A stretch of 6,395 nucleotides of DNA from contig JBDHZF010000137.1 in assembly GCA_039811765.1 (NCBI GenBank), forward strand, positions 1 through 6,395, in the 5' to 3' direction. The position numbers and the translations under genes were made by a program. This stretch comes from JAGQUL01 sp039811765 (lineage in GTDB: Bacteria > Actinomycetota > Thermoleophilia > Gaiellales > SKUG01). The notes beneath the pieces are model-generated. The model saw nothing but the letters and a program-made list of their open reading frames with translations. It did no database searches and was not told where the DNA came from. Below are positions 1 to 5,383 of this stretch, in pieces (within the stretch, counting starts at the first letter, position 1; each line of letters opens with the position of its first letter).

Positions 1-26
1 CGCGGGTTCGATTCCCGCCGCCTCCA
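1..26 (+). ncRNA. ssrA: 3' end of tmRNA (or, less likely, tRNA-Ala), cut by the window edge
   Basis: A perfect 5-bp T stem (GCGGG 2-6 with CCCGC 14-18) encloses the 7-base T loop TTCGATT. It is followed by a 7-base acceptor 3' strand CGCCTCC (19-25) and discriminator A26. U at acceptor position 70 (base 23) and A73 are what AlaRS needs if the missing 5' strand supplies G3, and both tmRNA and tRNA-Ala carry this pair. Discriminator A argues against tRNA-Ser. The T arm closely resembles actinobacterial tmRNA 3' ends as I remember them, so tmRNA is preferred. tmRNA with SmpB rescues stalled ribosomes. CCA is not encoded (bases 27-29 are CTG), so it would be added enzymatically. Only 26 bases are visible, so tRNA-Ala cannot be excluded. 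Confidence 0.62.
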
Positions 27-82
27 CTGAACGCTTCGGGGGAGCTCGACCTTCGGTCGGCTCCCCCTTCGTCGTTCAGTGG
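24..82 (+). terminator. Nested hairpin, probable terminator of the tmRNA/tRNA
   Basis: The core hairpin is GGGGGAGC (38-45) with GCTCCCCC (60-67), topped by CGACC (47-51) with GGTCG (55-59) across a TTC loop, with T46 bulged. An outer 10-bp perfect inverted repeat, CCACTGAACG (24-33) with CGTTCAGTGG (73-82), surrounds it. The sequence after the core (TTCGTCGTT) is only moderately T-rich, so termination strength is uncertain. Position right after the RNA 3' end fits a terminator. Oddly, the outer arm begins inside the acceptor strand (C24, C25, A26), so the outer stem competes with the mature acceptor fold. Confidence 0.75.
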
Positions 83-83
83 G

Positions 84-106
84 ATGCATTCGCGCAGCGA
101 ATGCAT
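84..106. repeat. Perfect 10-bp inverted repeat with 3-base loop
   Basis: ATGCATTCGC (84-93) and GCGAATGCAT (97-106) are exact reverse complements around the loop GCA. The hairpin begins two bases after the terminator stem ends. No T run follows on the plus strand, so it is not a standard intrinsic terminator. It could be a second termination or processing element, a protein-binding palindrome, or a scattered repeat. Each outer end is the palindrome ATGCAT. Confidence 0.7.
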
Positions 107-278
107 GTGCGTCTGCGGCGCACGGCGGCGAGAGGCGCCTCGCTCGCTCGGATTCCCCGCCGAGGCGGCGGTCTGCGAAATCGCTGACGCAGATCGTCGA
201 GCGTGTGCGTGGCGCGGAGCGATCCGTCACGGGCACGGCCGCTCTTGCAGCTGCTCAAGAGTCGACGATCTGACGTCG
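107..278. other. Gene-free leader upstream of the protease gene, rich in short inverted repeats
   Basis: No convincing gene lies here. The frame open from ATG 84 into the protease gives an Arg/Cys-rich, unprotein-like sequence and starts inside a hairpin. Short inverted repeats follow one another: GTGCG 107-111 with CGCAC 119-123; palindrome GAGGCGCCTC 132-141; CCGC 157-160 with GCGG 165-168; TCTGCG 172-177 with CGCAGA 188-193; CTCTTG 242-247 with CAAGAG 256-261; and TCGACG 262-267 with CGTCGA 274-279, the last touching the ATG at 279. There is no TA dinucleotide, hence no TANNNT-type -10 box. A promoter for the protease gene is therefore not visible; an alternative sigma factor promoter or read-through from the tmRNA is possible. 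Confidence 0.5.
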
Positions 279-2966
279 ATGCATGGTGTCGGGGGAGGTG
301 TGGTGGCAGTGGTCGGATCATGCGGATGGCGATGGCGGCCGCGCGCGTTCCTTCTCGTGTTGCTGGTCGCGACGAGCGTCGTGTTCCTGCTCCCCGGAGC
401 GGCCGTGGCGCAGGACGACGCTCCGAGCAACGTCGAGGTCGCCAGCACGACGCCGTGCAAGCGTCAGGAACTGAGGACGTTCGAGGGGCTCGGGGTCGGC
501 TGTCGACGTCTCGGCATGATTCGACTCGAAGACCAAGGGGGCGACCCCGAGAAACCGTTGGTCGTCCGTGGTCCAGATCAGCTGCAGGACGGCACGACGC
601 GCAACGCGCTGCCTCCGGACGGATCGAGCTCGACGACGCCGCCCCCGGATCCCGACGCGGTGCTCTGCAGCGGCCCCGGAACGCATCGCTACCGCTTCGC
701 GTACCAGTACGGGGGAACCGATCCCAATCGGTTCCCCGCGCTCGAGGCCGGCATGCGCAACGCGATCCTGAGCGGCGCCGCGCACCTGCGCGATCGGGGC
801 GAGTCCATCGTGCCGGGCCTCCGAGAGCGCCTGCGCGTGGCGTGCGACGACAACGGCGACGTCGAGATCGCGGTCATCCACACCGTGGGCCAGCCCGGAG
901 ACACCTTCTACGATGGTTACGAGGCGGCGCAGGCCGCGCTCGATCCGGGACCGCACGAGAACATCGTGTTCTTCATGGACAGGGACCCGTCCTTCCCGGG
1001 CATCGCGGGCCTCGGGTCGTTCGGGTTCGACCTCGACGGCGGCGAGTTCGCCAACGTCTACCGCTCGTCGCTGACGGATTGGGAGACGATCCTGCACGAG
1101 ATCTCCCACAACATGGGCGCGGTCGCCGACGATGCGCCGAATTCCACGGGGTGGGGGCACTGCACCGACGGCAACGACGTCATGTGCTATCGCGACGGTG
1201 GACCGAACGACGGGCTCTTCCGCACGCAGTGCGGCTCGCCGGTTCCGATCTACGACTGCAACGCGGACGACTACTTCAATCCGGATCCGGCGCCGGGCAG
1301 CTATCTCGACGACCATCCGAACATCGCGATCGACAACCCGTTCCTGTACGTCACGCGCGTGGGGGACGCGACGGCCCCGCGGATCACGTTCGACGATTCG
1401 AAACCGTGGGTGTCGGCGTACGACGGCTTGCCAGTTCGGGTGCGCGACGACGCGGCGGTGGTCTCGGTCAGCGCGTGGATCGATGGGGAGTCCGCGTTCG
1501 TCCACGACGATCTCCCGTGGTTGCGAGGGCGGTCCGACATCCCCGACTGGGTGCCGGACGGCGACCACGCGGTGACGATCCAGGCGACCGACACCGCTGG
1601 CAACACGTCGACTCGATCGGCCGTGATCCACCTCGATCGCACGATGCCCGACATCCCGCGCGTCGGACCGTTCGCGCGCTACACCCAGGACCGCACGCGG
1701 GTCACGGCGGAGTGGGGCGACCCCACTGACGCGCTGTCGGGCATGGCGGTCCACGACTACTGCATCGAATCCAAGCTTCCGCACGGTCCCAACGACCACT
1801 GCCAGAACTTCCGCACGGCCGGGATGGTGCGGCGCGCGGACGGATCGTGGGCGATCGACGTGCTGGCCGCTCCCCAGCACGCAGCCAACGACCGCTTCGC
1901 CGTCCTCGTCCGCGCGATGGATCGCGCCGGCAACTTCCGCCTGCTCTGGGTGTCGACCACCGTCGACGCAGTCGCGCCGGATCCGCCCTCGCACGTGGTG
2001 GCCGGCGACCTGAGCACGGCGTACGGCACCGACGCTCGCGTGGTCGGCGCGCCCGCGATGTCCGACTACCCGCGCGACGGGCGCGACCACTGGTACTACT
2101 GGGCGAGCTACGTGGACGAGCCGTACGACGCAGATCACTGGATCGAGATCTGCATCGCCTCGGAGCCTGGCTGCGGAGGCGAGGTGCTCGCGCCCTGGCG
2201 ACGCGACACCGGGGCGATGGTCGAGGTCAGGTATCCCACGTCGGGTCGGACGTACTTCGCGTGCATGCGCGGCGTGGACGACGCTGGCAACGTCGGCGCG
2301 ACCGCGTGCGCCGCGGGCTTTCTCGTCGACCTCCGTCGACCGACGTTCGTGGACGGCGACGGGACCAAGACGGTTCGCGTCGCGTGGAACGCGGCGTCCG
2401 TCGACGTGCCGATCGGCGCCGTCGATTCCGAGTCGGGAATCGCGTCCATCGAGGGGGTCGACGAGATCGGGCGGCGGTACGCAGGTGACGTTGCGCGCGG
2501 CACGGTGCGCGTCGACCTGCCCAGGTCGGCCTCGGGCCGTCGCCTGTCCGTCACCGTGACCGATCGCGTGGGCCATGCCGCGACGCGGTGGGTGGAGGTG
2601 CGCCGCGACAGCCGGCCGCTTCCTCGCGCCCTGTCGCTGCGCGGCGGGTCGGGTCCCGACACGTTGGTGGGCGGCGCGGGCAACGACCGCTTGGTCGGCG
2701 GGGCGGGCAACGACAGGTTGTTCGGCGGCACGGGGGACGACACGCTCGCGGGCGGCGCGGGCAAGGACGTGCTCGACTGCGGACCAGGCAGGGACACCGC
2801 CGTGATCGACGCCGGCGATCGCGTCCGCAACTGCGAGCGAACGCGGCGCGGCATCGCCGTCGCAGCGGTTCAGCCAGCGCGGCGCCGGTCGACGACCACC
2901 ACGAGCCACGCAGCGACGGCGGCGCCGAGCGTTCCGAGCAGCTCGTCTCCCAGCGTGTCCTGGTAG
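279..2966 (+). CDS. Secreted variant-metzincin zinc metalloprotease with Ig-like modules and C-terminal RTX calcium-binding repeats
   Basis: An 895-residue secreted protein (from ATG 279), probably an extracellular zinc peptidase. Residues 1-44 form a signal peptide: basic WRWRPR, a hydrophobic stretch, and AVA before Q45. A Pro/Ser/Thr linker leads into the catalytic domain (about 130-330). It holds HEISH (H273, E274, H277) followed by NMGAV, then GHCTD (H294) and DVMCY, a Met-turn-like M302. H294 is the likely third zinc ligand, 17 residues after H277 instead of the usual 6. Actinobacterial secreted proteins with similar HExxHNxG...HCTDxxDxMCY signatures are known to me. Four beta-sandwich (Ig/FN3-like) modules span about 365-780, marked by TDTAGN (437-442), MDRAGN (547-552), VDDAGN (666-671) and VTDRVGH (760-766). 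RTX repeats occupy 789-842, then a Cys-capped end and a Ser/Thr-rich tail. GTG 303 is an alternative start with GGAGG four bases upstream. The substrate is unknown. Confidence 0.85.
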   Translation: MHGVGGGVVAVVGSCGWRWRPRAFLLVLLVATSVVFLLPGAAVAQDDAPSNVEVASTTPCKRQELRTFEGLGVGCRRLGMIRLEDQGGDPEKPLVVRGPDQLQDGTTRNALPPDGSSSTTPPPDPDAVLCSGPGTHRYRFAYQYGGTDPNRFPALEAGMRNAILSGAAHLRDRGESIVPGLRERLRVACDDNGDVEIAVIHTVGQPGDTFYDGYEAAQAALDPGPHENIVFFMDRDPSFPGIAGLGSFGFDLDGGEFANVYRSSLTDWETILHEISHNMGAVADDAPNSTGWGHCTDGNDVMCYRDGGPNDGLFRTQCGSPVPIYDCNADDYFNPDPAPGSYLDDHPNIAIDNPFLYVTRVGDATAPRITFDDSKPWVSAYDGLPVRVRDDAAVVSVSAWIDGESAFVHDDLPWLRGRSDIPDWVPDGDHAVTIQATDTAGNTSTRSAVIHLDRTMPDIPRVGPFARYTQDRTRVTAEWGDPTDALSGMAVHDYCIESKLPHGPNDHCQNFRTAGMVRRADGSWAIDVLAAPQHAANDRFAVLVRAMDRAGNFRLLWVSTTVDAVAPDPPSHVVAGDLSTAYGTDARVVGAPAMSDYPRDGRDHWYYWASYVDEPYDADHWIEICIASEPGCGGEVLAPWRRDTGAMVEVRYPTSGRTYFACMRGVDDAGNVGATACAAGFLVDLRRPTFVDGDGTKTVRVAWNAASVDVPIGAVDSESGIASIEGVDEIGRRYAGDVARGTVRVDLPRSASGRRLSVTVTDRVGHAATRWVEVRRDSRPLPRALSLRGGSGPDTLVGGAGNDRLVGGAGNDRLFGGTGDDTLAGGAGKDVLDCGPGRDTAVIDAGDRVRNCERTRRGIAVAAVQPARRRSTTTTSHAATAAPSVPSSSSPSVSW
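294..298 (+). promoter_or_regulatory. Strong SD-like GGAGG inside the 5' end of the protease frame
   Basis: GGAGG, within a GGGGGAGG run at 291-298, is the best ribosome-binding match near this gene. It lies downstream of ATG 279 but four bases before GTG 303 and ten before GTG 309, both in frame. No SD precedes ATG 279. A start at GTG 303 would leave a complete signal peptide with a shorter basic region, so translation may begin there. The codons GGG GGA GGT would also produce this motif by chance if 279 is the start. Confidence 0.45.
2643..2804 (+). repeat. Six tandem RTX-type nonapeptide repeats (GGxGxDxLx) in the protease gene
   Basis: Six consecutive 27-base units encode GGSGPDTLV, GGAGNDRLV, GGAGNDRLF, GGTGDDTLA, GGAGKDVLD and CGPGRDTAV (residues 789-842). 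These are hemolysin-type calcium-binding repeats, which fold into a parallel beta-roll on binding extracellular calcium. The last unit is degenerate (CG for GG). With the following DRVRNC it forms a Cys-containing cap that I associate with actinobacterial secreted proteins, and the two cysteines may pair. The DNA units are similar but not identical. Confidence 0.93.
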
Positions 2967-3472
2967 GCCGTGTCGAGCTCCGTGCCGTGGCGGATGAAGG
3001 TGTACCACTCGCCCAGCTCCCACGCGATTGCGAGCGCCGCGCCCGCCCCGACCGTGGCGACGGCCAGCATCCATCGCGGCCGCACGCGCGCGTGGGCGAG
3101 GCAGATGCCGACACCGAGCGCGAGCGTGAGCCAGTTGGCGAAGTGGTTGGCGTCGTCCCACCAGTCGATCGTGTCGTACAGGTCCAGCGAGTTGCCGGTG
3201 ACGTCCACGAAGAAGCCCCACATCACGAGCGCTGCGGCGTCCCAAGGGACCAACCATCCCCGTGGGCGACGACGGTTCGCGAGCCACCAGCACACGGGCA
3301 GCGCGAGCATCATCGCGGGATACGCAACCAGGCGCGTGCCGAACGCCTTGCCGGCGAACTGGTCGAGGTCGAGCAGCGCACCGGCAGCGAGTTGGACGAC
3401 CGTGGCGGCCAGCAGCGCGAACGCGAGCGCTCGCGCGCGGCGATTCGTCGACCGAGACGCATACGAGCGCAT
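2870..3472 (-). CDS. YjdF/DUF2238-like multi-pass membrane protein
   Basis: A 200-residue integral membrane protein of unknown biochemical role. About six hydrophobic segments are visible (roughly residues 14-34, 47-66, 74-93, 110-128, 134-151, 176-195). Conserved-looking polar residues sit at segment ends: WWDDANHF (104-111), WELGEW (151-156) and LDTAYQDTLGDE (166-177). This order (Asp/His-Phe, ExxE, then a DTxxD-like element before a final Gly-rich helix) matches my memory of DUF2238, the family of E. coli YjdF. The match is by pattern only. ATG 3472 lies one base after the exchanger stop, with GGTGG eight bases upstream. GTG 3484 in the same frame would overlap the exchanger gene by 11 bases. 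The 3' end runs 97 bases into the end of the convergent protease gene. Confidence 0.78.
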   Translation of the reverse strand: MRSYASRSTNRRARALAFALLAATVVQLAAGALLDLDQFAGKAFGTRLVAYPAMMLALPVCWWLANRRRPRGWLVPWDAAALVMWGFFVDVTGNSLDLYDTIDWWDDANHFANWLTLALGVGICLAHARVRPRWMLAVATVGAGAALAIAWELGEWYTFIRHGTELDTAYQDTLGDELLGTLGAAVAAWLVVVVDRRRAG

Positions 3473-3473
3473 G

Positions 3474-4538
3474 TCAGCGGCCACCGATCCACACGAGCCC
3501 GGCGGCTCCGGCCGCGTAGAGCACGATCACCAGCAGCGAGTCGACGCCGAGGCCCGCGACCTTGCGCCGGGGGCGAAACAGCAGCCCGAGGGCGTACATC
3601 ACGGTGAGCAGCGCGCCGAGCCCGGTGAGGTAGATGTCGCTCGCGTGCGCGCTGGGCAGCACCGCCGTGCCGGAGATCAGGCCGGCCAGCAGGAACAGGC
3701 ACGGCAGGAAGGCATTGCCGCCGAAGATGTCGCCGAACGCCATCTGGAAGTCGCCCATGCGCACCGACGCAAGTCCCGTCGACAGCTCCGGCAGCGAGGT
3801 GGCCATCGCGAGCACGGTGGCGCCGAAGAGCACGCCGGTCATCCCCATGTGGGCGGCGATCTGCTCGCCGCTGCGCTCGAGCGCCACGCCGCCGGCGAGC
3901 GTGACGACGCTCGCGAAGACGAACACGGTGACGGTGCGCGCGAACGGGACGGCGCTCGTGCGTTCGATGCGCGTGGTTCGAGCGTGCCCGCGCGGCACGT
4001 CTTGCCCACCGGACGGAGGTGATCCCGCGTCGTGCCACGGCAGGTCGCGGCGCGCCTTGCCCACCAGCCACAACGACGCCATCCAGACCACGACGATGAG
4101 CGCCGCGGACAGCTCGAAGCCATGCCAGTCGTGCGGCTCCAGCTGGGTTCCCATCACGACGATCACGAGTATCGCGAGCAGCGCGAGCGCCTCCACCACG
4201 AGGGGCAACGACGCCGCTCGATGGGTGAGCGGATCGGCGCCGCGCATGCCGAACCCGTCGAGCAGCGCGAGCACCACGGTCTGGATCGCGATGCCGCCGA
4301 GGATGTTGCCCACCGCGATGCCGAGGTTCGCCGACAGCGCCGCGCTCACGGTGATCGCCAGCTCCGGCAGGTTCGTCACCACCGCGAGGATCACGAGCCC
4401 GCCGAACGCCTCGCCGAGCTTGAGGCGGTGCGCGATCGCGTCGGTGGTGTTGGAGAGCTGGATCCCCGCGATCCACACCGCGACGGCAGCGACGGCGAAC
4501 ACGGCGACGAGCTGCCAGGTTGCGAGGTCCGAGAACAT
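3474..4538 (-). CDS. CaCA-family cation exchanger (sodium/calcium antiporter-like)
   Basis: A 354-residue inner-membrane antiporter with the two inverted alpha repeats of the Ca2+/cation antiporter superfamily. Alpha-1 contains VTNLPEL (54-60, E59) and AVGNILGG (75-82). Alpha-2 contains ATSLPEL (246-252, E251) and FGDIFGGN (268-275, D270). About ten hydrophobic segments flank a hydrophilic loop (about 161-200) containing His, Arg and Pro. Such proteins exchange Ca2+, or another cation, against Na+ or H+. N78 and D270 fit the Asn/Asp pair of the archaeal NCX_Mj site, but N56 replaces a Ser, and Ile74 and Met266 stand where Na+-coordinating Ser residues are expected, so the transported ions may differ. 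ATG 4538 is the first start after the upstream stop and has no SD, but an extended -10 box lies nine bases upstream. The stop is one base from the next gene's ATG, so coupling is likely. Confidence 0.88.
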   Translation of the reverse strand: MFSDLATWQLVAVFAVAAVAVWIAGIQLSNTTDAIAHRLKLGEAFGGLVILAVVTNLPELAITVSAALSANLGIAVGNILGGIAIQTVVLALLDGFGMRGADPLTHRAASLPLVVEALALLAILVIVVMGTQLEPHDWHGFELSAALIVVVWMASLWLVGKARRDLPWHDAGSPPSGGQDVPRGHARTTRIERTSAVPFARTVTVFVFASVVTLAGGVALERSGEQIAAHMGMTGVLFGATVLAMATSLPELSTGLASVRMGDFQMAFGDIFGGNAFLPCLFLLAGLISGTAVLPSAHASDIYLTGLGALLTVMYALGLLFRPRRKVAGLGVDSLLVIVLYAAGAAGLVWIGGR

Positions 4539-4547
4539 GGGCGCGCG

Positions 4548-4556
4548 ATGCTACCA
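4548..4556 (-). promoter_or_regulatory. Candidate extended -10 promoter for the exchanger gene
   Basis: On the minus strand TGGTAGCAT reads as an extended -10 element (TGn plus TANNNT), nine bases before ATG 4538. That would give a leader of only about 2-3 bases, consistent with the missing SD. No convincing -35 box is seen, as is common for extended -10 promoters. Copies of GCGCGCG flank the element at 4541-4547 and 4557-4563 and could form a small hairpin or operator. It lies in the 44-base gap after the peptidase stop, so it could give the exchanger and DUF2238 genes independent expression. Confidence 0.4.
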
Positions 4557-4582
4557 GCGCGCGACCGTCGGCTTCGCGTCCT

Positions 4583-5230
4583 CTAGGCTCCTGCGACCGC
4601 TCGCTCGATCTCGAGGCTGCTGCGCTCGCCCACGAACGACTCGAGGTACGCGCGCGGCACCACGAACAGATCGGCGAACGACGGGTCCATGACGATGTAG
4701 CGCCCGCCAGCGTCGCGCGAGGGCGCGACGAGCACGGTATGGCCGCGGTAGCGCTCCGCGCGAGTTGCAGCCAGGCGTTCGAGCGGTTGGTCCCAGCGGC
4801 CGGCGCTGTTGCCGGACACCACCACCGGGCGACGCGCGTCGATCGCGCGCGTGATCGCGTCCACGCCCTTGATCGAGCGCGACGGCATTCCGAGCGCGAG
4901 CAGCGCGTCGCCGCGCTGCGCGTCGGTGGTGCTCGTGGTAGACGGTCCCATCGCGCCGATCTCGCGCACGCGCAGGATCTGCTCCTGCGCGGTGCGAGCG
5001 CCGCAGATGCGCACGTCGAGGAGACGAGCGGCGTTCACCACGCTCGTCGGGCCACAGGAGAAATTCTTGCCGAGCTCGACCGTGCGGTTGCGCCACGTGC
5101 GAACCTGCGTCGCGTGCACGTCCCATGCGTGCGCGAAGTCGCGCGCGAACCGCGGCTCGTCACCCAAGGCGCGCACGGCATCCCGCGCCGTCCGAATCGT
5201 TCGCACCGCGTTGTCCATCGCAACGGCCAT
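4583..5230 (-). CDS. C39-like (papain-fold) cysteine peptidase homologue, no signal peptide
   Basis: A 215-residue protein with a papain-like catalytic layout. NFSCGPTS (56-63) supplies the nucleophile C59, RGHTVLV (162-168) the histidine H164, and IVMDPSF (179-185) the third residue D182. This Cys, then hydrophobic-flanked His, then Asp-Pro order is typical of peptidase C39-like domains. The residue before the Cys that usually forms the oxyanion hole (often Gln) may be N56. An N-terminal helix-like segment (1-45) is unassigned. There is no signal peptide, membrane segment or ABC-transporter fusion, so a cytoplasmic role is likely and bacteriocin-leader processing has no support here. ATG 5230 was chosen because GAGG lies ten bases upstream; ATG 5218 is possible. 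The frame stays open upstream to 6313, but that stretch is antisense to the methyltransferase gene. The target is unknown. Confidence 0.72.
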   Translation of the reverse strand: MAVAMDNAVRTIRTARDAVRALGDEPRFARDFAHAWDVHATQVRTWRNRTVELGKNFSCGPTSVVNAARLLDVRICGARTAQEQILRVREIGAMGPSTTSTTDAQRGDALLALGMPSRSIKGVDAITRAIDARRPVVVSGNSAGRWDQPLERLAATRAERYRGHTVLVAPSRDAGGRYIVMDPSFADLFVVPRAYLESFVGERSSLEIERAVAGA

Positions 5231-5305
5231 GCCGCGACGCCCTCGTCTCGTTCGCCCGCGCGTCCACCCGAACCCGCCCACCTGATCTTTGGGACGTCCG
5301 GCTCG

Positions 5306-5336
5306 ATCGTTCCAGTCGCTGCACGAGTCGAACGAT
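5306..5336. repeat. Inverted repeat in the divergent intergenic region, possible operator
   Basis: ATCGTTC (5306-5312) and GAACGAT (5330-5336) are exact reverse complements with 24-base centre-to-centre spacing, about two helical turns. They lie between the divergently transcribed peptidase and methyltransferase genes, upstream of the methyltransferase -35/-10 region. A dimeric regulator could bind here, but a 7-bp match may arise by chance. Apart from this and the promoter at 5347-5377, the 153-base region shows nothing else that I can name. Confidence 0.25.
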
Positions 5337-5346
5337 TCCGGATCCC

Positions 5347-5377
5347 GCGACAGGGACCGCGGTCGAGGGTGTAGCGT
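5347..5377 (+). promoter_or_regulatory. Candidate leaderless promoter of the methyltransferase gene
   Basis: TAGCGT (5372-5377) fits the actinobacterial -10 pattern TANNNT and ends six bases before ATG 5384, the spacing expected when transcription starts at the A of the start codon. GCGACA (5347-5352) is a partial -35 match with a 19-base spacer. No SD is present before ATG 5384, which supports a leaderless mRNA. Confidence 0.5.
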
Positions 5378-5383
5378 TCGGCC

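Noticed and set aside
1..83. An integration (att) site at the tmRNA 3' end with a genomic island to its right
   Set aside because: tmRNA ends are common integration sites, but I see no integrase, no direct repeat of the acceptor end, and no composition break.
84..278. N-terminal extension of the protease frame back to ATG 84
   Set aside because: It begins inside a perfect hairpin, is rich in Arg and Cys, lacks an SD, and would bury the clear signal peptide about 110 residues deep.
203..1729. A 508-residue plus-strand frame overlapping the protease
   Set aside because: It is Arg-rich, has no domain, and lies entirely within the better-supported frame.
2643..2804. CRISPR-like or satellite DNA repeat
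   Set aside because: The 27-base periodicity is fully explained by the in-frame RTX nonapeptides, and there are no spacers.
318..3293. A 991-residue open frame on the minus strand across the protease gene
   Set aside because: It is antisense to a well-supported gene with recognisable domains. Its translation is a low-complexity Arg/Ala/Val/His mix, as expected for an antisense shadow in very GC-rich DNA.
2588..3607. Plus-strand open frames over the RTX region and the membrane-protein genes (also 2970-4022 and 3634-4692)
   Set aside because: Their translations are charged, low-complexity shadows. The opposite strand encodes hydrophobic segments and clear CaCA and DUF2238 motifs.
2870..5230. 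A bacteriocin or peptide-export cluster based on the C39-like protein and neighbouring membrane proteins
   Set aside because: No ABC transporter, double-glycine leader peptide or immunity-type gene is present. The neighbours are a cation exchanger and a DUF2238-like protein.
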